Assembly (NCBI GenBank): GCA_017397885.1
Contig: JAFQHQ010000187.1
Location: 1-50,993 of the forward strand
Length of the DNA stretch: 50,993 nt
Reading direction: 5' to 3'
Source: Clostridia bacterium
GTDB taxonomy: Bacteria; Bacillota; Clostridia; UMGS1810
In this document: piece after piece, positions 7,442-15,966 of the stretch
How the letters are laid out: each line of letters starts with the position of its first letter
Position numbering within the stretch: position 1 is the stretch's first letter
Program-made: the position numbers and the translations under genes
Notes under the pieces: model-generated
What the model was told of the DNA's origin: nothing
Database searches by the model: none
Seen by the model: the letters and a program-made list of their open reading frames with translations, nothing else

Positions 7442-8326
7442 ATGAAAAAAACAATTTTTGAAGGCTCGGCAACAGCTCTGGTAACACCAATTAACGAAAA
7501 AGGCGTAAATTATGATGCACTTGAAAAAATAATTGATTTTCAAATTAAAAACGGTACCGATGCACTTGTCATCTGTGGTACGACAGGCGAAGCACCAACC
7601 TTGGAGGATAATGAGCATCTGGGTGCGATTGAGTGTGCAGTTTCCTGCGCAAAAGGCAAAATCCCTGTCATTGCAGGAACGGGAAGCAACAACACCGCTC
7701 ATGCAGTTATGATGAACAAAGAAGCTCAAAAGCTTGGTGCAGACGGTGTCCTTTGGGTTGCACCGTACTACAACAAAAGCACACAGCGAGGTCTTGTTAA
7801 ACACTATGAAGCCCTTGCTGCATCAACCGATCTTCCTGCAATTTTATATAATGTTCCCTCAAGAACAGGTTCTGACATAAAACCCGAAACTGTTTGTGAG
7901 CTTTCGAAAGTAGAAAACATTGTTGCAATTAAAGAAGCAACCGGAGATTTGGCGAGATGTGTTGAAATTATCGCAAAATGTGGCGACAATATTGATGTAT
8001 ATTCCGGTAACGACGACATCATTGTTCCCATGATGAGTGTTGGTGCAAAGGGAGTTATATCGGTTCTTTCAAACATTTGCCCCAAAGAAACTCACGACAT
8101 GTGTGCATATGCACTTGGTGGTGATTATGCAAAAGCTGCCGAACTTCAACTTAAATATTTCAACCTTGTGAAAGCTCTGTTTTGTGAGGTTAATCCAATC
8201 CCTGTTAAAACTGCAATGAACCTCATGGGCTTTGATGCAGGCGAGCTTCGTCTTCCGCTTTATGAAATGGAAGACAAAAACCTTGATTTCTTGAAGTCCG
8301 AATTGAAAAAACTAAATCTGATTTGA
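7442..8326 (+). CDS. dapA: 4-hydroxy-tetrahydrodipicolinate synthase
   Basis: The ATG at 7442 has a perfect AAGGAGG before it. The 294-residue product is a DHDPS/NAL-superfamily TIM barrel of normal length. It shows the GTTGE motif binding the keto acid, the catalytic Tyr136 in LYNVPSRTG, and the Schiff-base Lys164 in AIKEATGD. DapA condenses pyruvate with aspartate semialdehyde, the first committed step to lysine and diaminopimelate. The neighbouring deacetylase leaves open an N-acetylneuraminate-lyase-like role, but VPSRTG and the overall pattern favour dapA. A strong shared terminator follows. Confidence 0.88.
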   Translation: MKKTIFEGSATALVTPINEKGVNYDALEKIIDFQIKNGTDALVICGTTGEAPTLEDNEHLGAIECAVSCAKGKIPVIAGTGSNNTAHAVMMNKEAQKLGADGVLWVAPYYNKSTQRGLVKHYEALAASTDLPAILYNVPSRTGSDIKPETVCELSKVENIVAIKEATGDLARCVEIIAKCGDNIDVYSGNDDIIVPMMSVGAKGVISVLSNICPKETHDMCAYALGGDYAKAAELQLKYFNLVKALFCEVNPIPVKTAMNLMGFDAGELRLPLYEMEDKNLDFLKSELKKLNLI

Positions 8327-8350
8327 AACATTGCCTGCAAAGGTAGTTGT

Positions 8351-8395
8351 AATTCAAAAGTCGTGCGTAAAAATTCTGCGCACGACTTTTGAATT
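8351..8395. terminator. Bidirectional terminator between dapA and the GH26-like gene
   Basis: A 17-bp perfect stem, AATTCAAAAGTCGTGCG (8351-8367) with its complement at 8379-8395, and an 11-base loop. T-runs are present on both sides. It touches the stop codon of the minus-strand gene. Confidence 0.9.
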
Positions 8396-9885
8396 TAATA
8401 TTTATTAAAATATTCTTTGAAAATTGATTTCATTTCTTTGCTGTCATCAATATAATATGCACGTGAAATATCACCGTTTGGAGCAAAGTCAGCATTGCTC
8501 CACCACACTGCTAACTTAATTTGTTTAAATGTATGTATTTCTGAAAGCATTTTTCTTGTCCATGCTTCTTTATCTCCGCCCATTCTTGCACACGAAAATT
8601 CTGTTATCATAAAAGGCATGTCATACTTTTTGACTGCGTTTTCATAAAGTGGAGTGTATAGCTCGGAAAATTCTGTCCATTCTTCACCCTCGTAGTAGGT
8701 TCCGGTGTTATAAAGTGTAAGACCAAGCACATCCACATACTCATTACCGGGATAATACATCTCCTCTGAGTTCCATTTATAATCGGGAAATGATTTTCCG
8801 TTCGGATTCCATATCCATACCACATTATTGGCACCGTGTTTTTCAAAATATGAAAATATATATCGGTACATTTCTCTGTATAATTCCGTATCAAGAGACA
8901 TTCTGTATCCGGAATATTCGCACCAGTCACCATTCATTTCATTTCCGATTCTGAGCATAACCGGATGCTTAAAGTCGGCAATGGCTTTTGCACAACCATC
9001 TAAAAATCGGTCGTAATCTCCGTTTAGAAGTCTGAATAATTCGTTTCCGCTTTTGTGTGTGGGCACATTTTGTAATGTCAATTCGGCTATTTTGCCGTCC
9101 GAATAAGCCCTTTCCAAAAAGCCTTCAATTTTGTGAGGAATATACTCTTCAGTAAAGCCCACATACCAAAGTGCATACTCAAATTTGTGGTCAATTTCAT
9201 CTTCGATTTTTGCCAATGAATCATTTTTCATGTAATCGGGATGAAAAATACCCCAGGAAAGATTGTCCGGATTTTCAAATACATCCGAATAAAATTTTTG
9301 GGTTTCTTCATTGAAGCTACGATGTGAGGCTTCTTTTTTCACAAATGTTTTATCGGGTACAGTGTAATTTGCCGCTACATCAAAAAGCGGAATATACACA
9401 GTGTAATCGTTGATTGGATTTGCAGACTTTATCAGCATGGTTTGCACACTGTCCGTATGAATTGTGTCAATTTTAACATAATGGTTCTTGTCATTTTCTA
9501 TTTTAGAAAGTTTGTTCCTGTTCCACGAAAGTATTTGGTAGTCGTCTTGGGTTAATTGTTTTATGTTAAAATAATCCGTATTGTTTTTGGTGATTGCTTC
9601 GTTTGTATAATTTATATATGCATTTCGAAATTCATTTTTTAAATTTTCACAATAAACTTCTACAACCGTGTCAGTGCTTTCAAAACGAAGATTAATCGGG
9701 AAATACTCGTCATTTGTTGTAAATCCCTCGGGAATAAGCGCCCAATAATCACGAGCATCATCGGATGCAGTTATGTATGATGTGGAAGTGGTTTCAATCT
9801 TGTTTTCGCATTGGGTTAAAAATACAAAAATAATCGCAGCAATTGCGGCAACGACAACTATTGATATAACAACTTTTTTTGGCAT
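8395..9885 (-). CDS. Membrane-anchored GH26-type beta-mannanase
   Basis: The 496-residue protein starts with a signal-anchor (KKVVISIVVVAAIAAIIFVF) and is exported. Residues ~40-190 form a beta-rich domain of unknown type. From ~200 onward is a GH26 barrel: the probable acid/base Glu in RIGNEMNGDWCEY (near residue 316), VVWIWNPNG, VDVLGLTLYN, and the nucleophile Glu in MPFMITEFSC (near residue 428). GH26 enzymes cut beta-1,4-mannan or related beta-glucans with retention. TCGGAGG-type spacing supports the start. It is transcribed alone, divergently from scfA, and sits on the cell surface to process plant glycans. Confidence 0.8.
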   Translation of the reverse strand: MPKKVVISIVVVAAIAAIIFVFLTQCENKIETTSTSYITASDDARDYWALIPEGFTTNDEYFPINLRFESTDTVVEVYCENLKNEFRNAYINYTNEAITKNNTDYFNIKQLTQDDYQILSWNRNKLSKIENDKNHYVKIDTIHTDSVQTMLIKSANPINDYTVYIPLFDVAANYTVPDKTFVKKEASHRSFNEETQKFYSDVFENPDNLSWGIFHPDYMKNDSLAKIEDEIDHKFEYALWYVGFTEEYIPHKIEGFLERAYSDGKIAELTLQNVPTHKSGNELFRLLNGDYDRFLDGCAKAIADFKHPVMLRIGNEMNGDWCEYSGYRMSLDTELYREMYRYIFSYFEKHGANNVVWIWNPNGKSFPDYKWNSEEMYYPGNEYVDVLGLTLYNTGTYYEGEEWTEFSELYTPLYENAVKKYDMPFMITEFSCARMGGDKEAWTRKMLSEIHTFKQIKLAVWWSNADFAPNGDISRAYYIDDSKEMKSIFKEYFNKY

Positions 9886-9925
9886 TTTCCGAACCTCCGT
9901 TTACAACCGGAATTTGTATATTCTG

Positions 9926-9954
9926 ATTTTATAACTATAAGCATATCTTGTCAA
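9926..9954 (-). promoter_or_regulatory. Promoter of the GH26-like gene
   Basis: Minus strand: TTGACA (9954-9949), 17 bases, TAAAAT (9931-9926), about 40 bases before the start codon. Confidence 0.65.
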
Positions 9955-9975
9955 GATTAATTTGCATTATATTAC

Positions 9976-10004
9976 TTGACATTTGATGTTAATGATGTTA
10001 TAAT
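9976..10004 (+). promoter_or_regulatory. Promoter of scfA
   Basis: TTGACA (9976-9981), 17 bases, TATAAT (9999-10004): full consensus, 41 bases before the scfA start. Confidence 0.85.
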
Positions 10005-10045
10005 ATTTGTAATTAAATTCAGTCTTTTAAATGGAGGATATAAAA

Positions 10046-10192
10046 ATGAGCAGAATTAAGACTATCGAAACAAAAAACATTGAAAACACAGTTAAAAAGG
10101 GCGGATGCGGCGAATGCCAGACATCATGTCAGTCAGCTTGCAAAACATCTTGCGGCGTTGCTAATCAGCAGTGTGAAAACAAAAACAAATAA
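10046..10192 (+). CDS. scfA: SCIFF ranthipeptide precursor
   Basis: A 48-residue peptide preceded by GGAGG. Residues 1-20 are leader and residues 21-43 hold six cysteines (C21, C24, C28, C32, C36, C43) among small residues Ser, Thr, Gly and Ala. This is the six-cysteines-in-forty-five (SCIFF) pattern, nearly universal in Clostridia. The maturase 110 bases downstream is known to join Cys sulfur to a Thr (gamma thioether) in this family. The biological role is not firmly established; a quorum-type or housekeeping signal has been suggested. A hairpin after the gene separates its high-level transcript from the enzyme gene. Confidence 0.95.
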   Translation: MSRIKTIETKNIENTVKKGGCGECQTSCQSACKTSCGVANQQCENKNK

Positions 10193-10225
10193 TTTTTGAT
10201 TTTGTTTGAAGAATAGTGTTCTATG

Positions 10226-10256
10226 TAGGTTTTCGCATACACTTTGCGAAAACCTA
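10226..10256 (+). terminator. Attenuating hairpin between scfA and scfB
   Basis: TAGGTTTTCGCA (10226-10237) pairs with TGCGAAAACCTA (10245-10256), loop of 7, followed by TTATTTTT. It fits partial termination that gives more precursor than maturase. Confidence 0.8.
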
Positions 10257-10301
10257 TTATTTTTCAGCACAAACTATAAACGAAAGGTTTAAGGAGCTAA
10301 C

Positions 10302-11672
10302 ATGGTTCATCAATATAAATTAAACGGATATAACATTGTTCTCGACACCGCCAGCGGTTCGGTGCATCTTGTGGATGAAGTGGCATATGACATCATCTCC
10401 ATGTACAAAGAAAAAAGTCGCGACGAAATTGTGTCGGAAATATGCACAAAATATAAGGATTATGACGATGTAAACGAAGCCGAGGTTGACGAATGCCTTT
10501 CGGACATAAAGGCTTTGGAAGAAGGCAAAAAGCTTTGGTCGGAAGATGTCTATGAGCAGCTTGCCAAAGACTATAAAAACAATTCAAATGTTGTAAAGGC
10601 GCTTTGCCTTCATGTTGCCCACACCTGCAACCTGAACTGTTCCTACTGTTTTGCAAGTCAGGGTAAATATCAGGGCGACAGAGCTCTTATGAGCTTTGAA
10701 GTTGGAAAGCAGGCTTTTGATTTTCTCATTGCAAACTCGGGAAGCCGAAAAAATCTTGAAGTGGACTTTTTCGGCGGAGAACCCCTCATGAACTGGGATG
10801 TTGTGGTAAAGCTTGTGGAATATGCAAGAAGTGTTGAAAAACAGCACAACAAGAATTTTCGTTTTACTCTTACAACCAACGGTGTCTTGCTTGATGACGA
10901 TAAATTTGATTTTATCAACAAAGAAATGAGCAATGTTGTTTTAAGCCTCGACGGCAGACCCGAAATTCATGACCATTTCCGCAAAGATTACAACGGTAAC
11001 GGAAGTTATGACCTTATTTTGCCAAAATTCAAAAAACTTGTTGAAAGCCGTAATGGTAAAAATTATTATATGCGCGGAACTTTCACTCACAATAATACCG
11101 ATTTTACCAATGACATAATTCACATGGCAGATATGGGCTTCACAGAACTCAGTATGGAACCGGTGGTTTGTCCTCCGGGCGATTCCTATGCACTGACCAA
11201 TGATGACTTGCCAACACTTTTTGAACAATATGAAATTCTTGCAAAAGAGATGATAAAGCGAAAAAAAGCCGGAAAACCATTTACGTTCTATCACTATATG
11301 CTGGATCTTAAAAACGGTCCGTGTATTTATAAACGTATAACCGGTTGCGGCTCGGGCACAGAATATATGGCTGTAACGCCATGGGGCGATCTTTATCCTT
11401 GCCATCAGTTTGTTGGTGACGAGAAATATTGCCTTGGAAATATATGGGACGGAGTTACAAAGAAAGATGTTCAAGATGAATTCCGCTCTTGCAACGCTTA
11501 TGCTCGTCCCGAATGTAAAGAGTGTTGGGCGAAGCTCTATTGTTCAGGCGGTTGTGCCGCAAATTCATATCATGCAACCGGAAGTATAAGCGGCGTGTAT
11601 GAATATGGTTGTGAGCTTTTCAAAAAAAGGATAGAATGTGCAATAATGATGCAGATTGCTGAGGAAGAATAA
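10302..11672 (+). CDS. scfB: SCIFF radical-SAM thioether-forming maturase
   Basis: The 456-residue enzyme begins with a peptide-recognition (RRE-like) region, residues ~1-90. The radical-SAM cluster motif follows: C109, C113 and C116 in CNLNCSYC. The C-terminus is a SPASM domain with cysteines for two more Fe-S clusters (ITGCGSGTEYMAV, LYPCHQF, ARPECKECW, YCSGGCAANSYH, YEYGCELF). It installs thioether crosslinks in the SCIFF peptide using S-adenosylmethionine. AAGGAG precedes the ATG. The stop overlaps the next start as TAATG, so the PLP enzyme is translationally coupled to it. Confidence 0.95.
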   Translation: MVHQYKLNGYNIVLDTASGSVHLVDEVAYDIISMYKEKSRDEIVSEICTKYKDYDDVNEAEVDECLSDIKALEEGKKLWSEDVYEQLAKDYKNNSNVVKALCLHVAHTCNLNCSYCFASQGKYQGDRALMSFEVGKQAFDFLIANSGSRKNLEVDFFGGEPLMNWDVVVKLVEYARSVEKQHNKNFRFTLTTNGVLLDDDKFDFINKEMSNVVLSLDGRPEIHDHFRKDYNGNGSYDLILPKFKKLVESRNGKNYYMRGTFTHNNTDFTNDIIHMADMGFTELSMEPVVCPPGDSYALTNDDLPTLFEQYEILAKEMIKRKKAGKPFTFYHYMLDLKNGPCIYKRITGCGSGTEYMAVTPWGDLYPCHQFVGDEKYCLGNIWDGVTKKDVQDEFRSCNAYARPECKECWAKLYCSGGCAANSYHATGSISGVYEYGCELFKKRIECAIMMQIAEEE

Positions 11673-13009
11673 TGGATACTCCCATAGCTGATTTTGTAAA
11701 AAATTACATAAAAAGCGACAGTTCACGGTTTCATATGCCCGGTCACAAAGGCAAAGGTTTTCTTGGGTTTGAAAGCTACGACATTACCGAGATTGACGGA
11801 GCCGATGTGCTTGGTGCGGCTGACGGAATAATAAAAAAGAGCGAAGATAATGCTTCTTCGCTCTTTTCGAGTGCACATACATTCTACACAACTCAAGGTT
11901 CAAGCACGGCAATTTGTGCAATGCTGTCTTTAGTGCGTGACAACGCAAACGACAGACCTCTTATTCTTGCTGCGCGAAATGTACATAAATCCTTTATTCA
12001 TGCATGTGCACTTTTGGATTATGACATAGAATGGATTATGCCTCGAGAAATGGCTCACATAACAAAGTGTATCATTTCATCACATGATGTTGAAACCGCC
12101 ATTAATTCTTGTTCAAAAAAGCCGTCGGCTGTTTTTGTCACATCACCCGACTATCTTGGAAACATTCAAGACATTGCCTCAATCTCTGAGGTGTGCCACA
12201 AGCACGATGTACCGCTGTTGGCGGACAATGCTCACGGTGCTTATCTCGCATTTACAAATCCACGCATGCACCCGTTATATCTTGGGGCAGATGCATGTGC
12301 CGATTCAGCACACAAAACACTTCCTGTGCTGACAGGAGGTGCATATCTTCATGTTTCACCAAAAGCACCGAAAAATTTTCTGCAAAAAGCCCGGGATGCG
12401 TTAACTCTTTTTTCATCCACAAGTCCGTCATATCTGATTTTGCAGTCCCTTGACATTTGCAATGCTTATTTGTCAGACGGGTTTGAAAAAAAGCTTTCGG
12501 AATGTATTGAAAATATAAAGAAAACCAAAAAAATTATTTCGGAAAATGGTTTTTGTATTCTTGGAAGTGAACCTTTGAAAATTGTAATTGATGCAAAAGA
12601 ATCGGGGTTTATAGGGTATGAACTTGCAGATATTTTAAAATCAAATAAAAATGAGCCTGAATTTTATGATGAAGATTATGTTGTTTTGATGATTACACCT
12701 GAAAATCGTGACGAAGATTTTGAACGGATAAAGCACGTTTTTGAAACAGTAAGAGCAAAAATGCCGATAACAAAGAAAATGTTCGATTTGCCCATTCCAA
12801 GCTGTGCAATGACCGTGAGAGAAGCAATGTTTTCGCACTCAGAGAATGTTGATGTTTCAGCTTCATTGGGCAAAATCTGTGCCATGCCGTCAGTGTCTTG
12901 TCCGCCTGCTGTTCCAATTGCAGTGAGCGGTGAGGTCATAACTGAAAAACACATTGCATTATTTGAACATTATGGAATTGACAGGGTAAAAGTTGTTTTG
13001 CAACATTGA
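11672..13009 (+). CDS. Orn/Lys/Arg decarboxylase-family PLP enzyme
   Basis: The 445-residue fold-type I PLP protein opens with RFHMPGHKGKGF, typical of the Orn/Lys/Arg decarboxylase major domain. It continues with TTQGSSTAICAM (phosphate binding), LLADNAHGAYLAF (Asp to the pyridine nitrogen) and ADSAHKTLPVLTGGAYL, where the Lys forms the internal aldimine. The C-terminal domain is short and the N-terminal wing domain of the large inducible enzymes is missing, as in the compact Firmicute SpeA/YaaO type. It probably makes a polyamine precursor (cadaverine, agmatine or putrescine); the substrate is undetermined. It overlaps scfB by one base. Confidence 0.88.
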   Translation: MDTPIADFVKNYIKSDSSRFHMPGHKGKGFLGFESYDITEIDGADVLGAADGIIKKSEDNASSLFSSAHTFYTTQGSSTAICAMLSLVRDNANDRPLILAARNVHKSFIHACALLDYDIEWIMPREMAHITKCIISSHDVETAINSCSKKPSAVFVTSPDYLGNIQDIASISEVCHKHDVPLLADNAHGAYLAFTNPRMHPLYLGADACADSAHKTLPVLTGGAYLHVSPKAPKNFLQKARDALTLFSSTSPSYLILQSLDICNAYLSDGFEKKLSECIENIKKTKKIISENGFCILGSEPLKIVIDAKESGFIGYELADILKSNKNEPEFYDEDYVVLMITPENRDEDFERIKHVFETVRAKMPITKKMFDLPIPSCAMTVREAMFSHSENVDVSASLGKICAMPSVSCPPAVPIAVSGEVITEKHIALFEHYGIDRVKVVLQH

Positions 13010-13031
13010 GTGATAATGTGTCAATATTTGC

Positions 13032-13060
13032 TTGACTTTGTCGGTTTTTTGGGGTATTAT
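13032..13060 (+). promoter_or_regulatory. Promoter of mscL
   Basis: TTGACT (13032-13037), 17 bases, TATTAT (13055-13060), 32 bases before the start codon. Confidence 0.7.
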
Positions 13061-13092
13061 ATTTTTATAAATCTAAATCATGGAGGTAACAA

Positions 13093-13509
13093 ATGAAAAA
13101 GTTTTTTGCAGAATTCAAAGAATTTGCCGTAAAAGGTAATATGCTTGATCTTGCTGTCGGCATGATTATAGGTGCTGCTTTCAACGCCATAGTTAAATCA
13201 TTGGTAGATGATATCATCATGCCTGCCGTTGGGGTATTGATTGGCGGAAAAGATTTTACCGCTCTCAGTTTTCAGTTTAAAGATGCAACAATTGCATACG
13301 GAAATCTTATTCAGAACCTTGTGAATTTCCTAATCACAGCATTTTGTCTCTTCCTTGTTGTTAAGGGTATAAACACAATGAAAAGACGCAGAGAGGCTCA
13401 AATGTCTAAACCTGAACCCGAACCTGAGAAAAAGAGCGATGATATTGTTTTGCTTGAACAGATTAAAGATACTTTGGTAGAAATTCAAAAGTCTAATAAT
13501 AAACAATAA
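13093..13509 (+). CDS. mscL: Large-conductance mechanosensitive channel
   Basis: The 138-residue protein has the MscL pattern: an amphipathic N-terminal helix (FFAEFKEFAVKGN), then TM1 with the gate region LAVGMIIGAAFNAIVKSLVDDIIMP cut across residues ~17-42, a periplasmic loop, TM2 (NLVNFLITAFCLFLVVKGI), and a charged C-terminal helical bundle. It forms a pentamer that releases solutes under hypo-osmotic stress. It has its own promoter and a strong terminator, so it is monocistronic. Confidence 0.96.
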   Translation: MKKFFAEFKEFAVKGNMLDLAVGMIIGAAFNAIVKSLVDDIIMPAVGVLIGGKDFTALSFQFKDATIAYGNLIQNLVNFLITAFCLFLVVKGINTMKRRREAQMSKPEPEPEKKSDDIVLLEQIKDTLVEIQKSNNKQ

Positions 13510-13523
13510 TTATTGCAAATGAT

Positions 13524-13558
13524 AAAAGCGATTGTGATCAAAAATCACAATCGCTTTT
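13524..13558. terminator. Bidirectional terminator after mscL
   Basis: AAAAGCGATTGTGAT (13524-13538), loop CAAAA, complement 13544-13558, with flanking A and T tracts on both sides. It serves mscL and the converging minus-strand operon. Confidence 0.92.
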
Positions 13559-13568
13559 GTAATATCCG

Positions 13569-14018
13569 TTATTTTTTCTTTTCGGCAAGAACATATCTTT
13601 CAAAGCATTTTGCTTCATCAACCTTGCTCATGTCAAAGCAGTCCGAAACAATTCCGTATTTTTCCAGCTGTCTCGCATAGAGCACGGCGCAGTGACCGCA
13701 ATAGTCATGGTAGGGTTCCATGTGCTCAAGAGAGTTTAGCATTCCCTTAGAGGGGCACCATCTCATGTCAATGGTAAATTCTCCCTTATCCTCGTCAAGC
13801 TCCATTCGGAAGTCACAAGCCTCTTCGTTGAGTGATTTTGACCAGTAGTCAAAGCACCCTCTGAGTCCTTTTCCTGCAACCTCTTTTCCAAGAAGGTCGG
13901 CAACATAAGTATCTGAAATATATTCCCAATATTTCACAACCTCGTCATGTCCGCCTTTTTCTTCAAGATATTTAAAAAGCTCGCTGTAAAGCGGTATAAA
14001 TTCAGTACATGATACCAT
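13569..14018 (-). CDS. Cys-rich small cytoplasmic protein, possibly ATC-hydrolase-like
   Basis: The 149-residue protein has a helical N-terminal half and a C-terminal stretch with conserved-looking cysteines and histidines: MRWCPSKGM, EPYHDYCGHCAVLYARQLE and SDCFDMS. This layout recalls the L-2-amino-thiazoline-4-carboxylate hydrolase-like family, but the assignment is tentative. It is the last gene of a three-gene operon behind the ceramidase-like enzyme, 15 bases after the previous stop. The neighbouring 155-residue protein has a similar overall build, so the two may be distant paralogues or a heteromer. Confidence 0.5.
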   Translation of the reverse strand: MVSCTEFIPLYSELFKYLEEKGGHDEVVKYWEYISDTYVADLLGKEVAGKGLRGCFDYWSKSLNEEACDFRMELDEDKGEFTIDMRWCPSKGMLNSLEHMEPYHDYCGHCAVLYARQLEKYGIVSDCFDMSKVDEAKCFERYVLAEKKK

Positions 14019-14033
14019 TATTATGACCTCCTC

Positions 14034-14501
14034 TTATTTGAAAAATTTGTATGAAGCGGCACCGTTTTCTTCGGAATAAGAAATCATTTCGAAGTTGTAG
14101 CCGCATTCTTTGGCAATAACATCATTTACAACCGAAGTAAGCATGACATACCATTTCGAAGGCTCATATCCGCTTTCTTTCATGTATTTAACTGCGGGGC
14201 ATTCGCTGACTTCTACCAAGAGCTTTTCTCCGTCAAGGGTGCACGCTACATTATCGGGGTATTTTTCAACAGCATATATGTTTTCAATATGTTCTTTCAT
14301 TGCTTTTAAGCCGTCAGTCTTAATCTTTGCAATGAGTGGACTGTAATATGCTTTTGTAAATTTTTCAAGATATTTAACCACGGCGTCATCACCATAGTTT
14401 TCGCCTACATATCTTACACCACGGTCTCCGGAGATATGAAAATCTCTGTGAAAATATTCGTTGTCTGCGGCATTTTTGTCAATTACAAGTTTCTCTGCCA
14501 T
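14034..14501 (-). CDS. Small helical protein, possible partner of the adjacent Cys-rich protein
   Basis: The ATG at 14501 is chosen because GGAGG lies 7 bases before it; an in-frame TTG at 14516 would put that site inside the gene. The 155-residue product reads NEYFHRDFHISGDRGVRYV, GDDAVVKYLEKFTKAYYSPLI, then VSECPAVKYMKESGYEPSKWY and a C-terminal VVNDVIAKECGYNFEMISY. It has the same helical-then-Cys/Trp layout as the next gene. No catalytic residues can be named. Its start follows the upstream stop by 4 bases, so it is certainly in the operon. Confidence 0.5.
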   Translation of the reverse strand: MAEKLVIDKNAADNEYFHRDFHISGDRGVRYVGENYGDDAVVKYLEKFTKAYYSPLIAKIKTDGLKAMKEHIENIYAVEKYPDNVACTLDGEKLLVEVSECPAVKYMKESGYEPSKWYVMLTSVVNDVIAKECGYNFEMISYSEENGAASYKFFK

Positions 14502-14505
14502 TTTT

Positions 14506-15858
14506 TCAGCCTCCAATTTTTTTGAGAAGTTCGCTTAAGCCTTCAACAAGAATATCGTCTCCGCCTTGTTTAAGGTGGGAGCTTCTTGCTTCATAACCGC
14601 CCTCATCATATGCACTTGAAGTGGGGAAGTATGAATCACCGCCGTTTGTAAGACAGCAAACCATGGTCTGCTTGAAGGGCGATGCTTTTGCTATTCTTCT
14701 GCCTATTTCAACGAAAGGTTCACCGGGAAGACCAGCAAATGCAAAATCTCCGATTTTGATTGCTGTGAGAGCAAAATCAAAGCTTTCGGGTCCGTTTTCA
14801 AGCTCGCAGATTCGTGTTGCTTCGGCAACAACCGTTGTAAGTTCCATTGCATCATAGCCGAGCTCGTTGTCTTTACCTTCTGCGTGAAGTTTTACGATTT
14901 TCTTTGCTTCTTCAATTCTGGAGTTATCCTGACTTGAAGGTATTGTAACAATTTTTTCGTCAAATTCAATTTCATCTGCACATATTTTTTCTGTTTTTCC
15001 GCAGATTTGAAGCACTGCACCGGCAATGGTTCTGCCCATATGTTTAGCGTGGTCAAGACCTCTCGGAACACCGTCAAAGGAATCATAGTCAAGTCCGCAT
15101 CTGTCGCCTTCGGTTGGTGCGGGATTGATGTGGTTAACGTCGCCCTGAGCACCGGTTAAGAATACGCACTTAACTCCGTCTAATGCCTTTTCGACATAAT
15201 ATCTCACATAACCGGGATAATCGGTGCTTATTACCTCTCCGCCAACAGAGTCGGGGTGAGTTCCGAAGCATACAACATAAATGTCATCAGCATTTTCTCT
15301 TTCAATTTTAAGAAGCTGAACTTCTTCGTTTGGCTCGCCGAGAGCATGGTCAATGTTGGGGTTACCAACACCGGGATTGGTTTGAACACCACCGTCTTTC
15401 ATGCGGAAACGGCGAATGAAAGAAATTTTCTTCGCTTCACCCGATGCAATTGAAAACTCGGATTCATATGTATTTTCAAGAGCCTCTTTTACACTGTCGC
15501 AAAAAGCTTGTACCATTTTTTCTTCATAGTCTTTGTCTCCGCACAGATCCGATGCAAAATCAGGACCAATCATGGGTGCGGTGTGTGTGTGTGAACAGGT
15601 GAGGAAAATGCATTCTGCAGGAATGGAGCAAGCCTCGGAAATTCTTTTTCTGTATCCGTCACACAAATCCTTTGAAAGCATTATGATATCTGCATTAATA
15701 ACAACTGCTTTGTTTTTTCCGTCGTCAAAAGCAACGGTATTTACATAAAGGTCATCAAGAATTTCTTTTGCGAATCTTGCTTCGTAATACCCCGAAACAG
15801 GGACACCAAGTGGGGGAGTGATGCAAATTCTCGAAAAACCTGTCTTGATTTTACTCAT
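14506..15858 (-). CDS. Neutral/alkaline ceramidase-like amidase
   Basis: The 450-residue protein matches the N-terminal catalytic domain of neutral/alkaline non-lysosomal ceramidases: ITPPLGVPVSGYY at the start, the zinc-binding LTCSHTHTAPM (residues ~87-97), CFGTHPDSVGGEVISTDYPG, and FLTGAQGDVNHINPAP. There is no signal peptide and no C-terminal immunoglobulin-like domain, so it is a cytoplasmic amidohydrolase of this fold. Its substrate is more likely a small amide or sugar derivative than ceramide. It is the first gene of the operon. The promoter carries a palindrome over the -10 box and ribosome site, indicating repression. Confidence 0.85.
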   Translation of the reverse strand: MSKIKTGFSRICITPPLGVPVSGYYEARFAKEILDDLYVNTVAFDDGKNKAVVINADIIMLSKDLCDGYRKRISEACSIPAECIFLTCSHTHTAPMIGPDFASDLCGDKDYEEKMVQAFCDSVKEALENTYESEFSIASGEAKKISFIRRFRMKDGGVQTNPGVGNPNIDHALGEPNEEVQLLKIERENADDIYVVCFGTHPDSVGGEVISTDYPGYVRYYVEKALDGVKCVFLTGAQGDVNHINPAPTEGDRCGLDYDSFDGVPRGLDHAKHMGRTIAGAVLQICGKTEKICADEIEFDEKIVTIPSSQDNSRIEEAKKIVKLHAEGKDNELGYDAMELTTVVAEATRICELENGPESFDFALTAIKIGDFAFAGLPGEPFVEIGRRIAKASPFKQTMVCCLTNGGDSYFPTSSAYDEGGYEARSSHLKQGGDDILVEGLSELLKKIGG

Positions 15859-15871
15859 ATTTTTCGTCTCC

Positions 15872-15900
15872 TTATAATTAAAAATACTCTTTAATTATAA
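15872..15900 (-). promoter_or_regulatory. Operator-like palindrome over the -10 box
   Basis: TTATAATTAAA (15872-15882) and TTTAATTATAA (15890-15900) are perfect 11-base inverted copies with a 7-base centre. It covers the -10 element and reaches the ribosome site of the ceramidase-like gene. The symmetry around the transcription start is typical of a dimeric repressor site. Confidence 0.6.
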
Positions 15901-15922
15901 GATAATTAAAATAAAATGTCAA
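15894..15922 (-). promoter_or_regulatory. Promoter of the ceramidase-like operon
   Basis: Minus strand: TTGACA (15922-15917), 17 bases, TATAAT (15899-15894). Confidence 0.85.
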
Positions 15923-15966
15923 TATTTGAAGATGTCATTATCGGACATTTTTTCTTGTTAATGTCT

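Noticed and set aside
7442-8326. N-acetylneuraminate lyase instead of dapA
   Set aside because: The tyrosine region LYNVPSRTG and length favour DapA, and no other sialic-acid genes are nearby.
11672-13009. Class V aminotransferase or cysteine desulfurase for the PLP gene
   Set aside because: MPGHKG at the start and SAHKTLPVLTG around the PLP lysine fit the Orn/Lys/Arg decarboxylase family instead.
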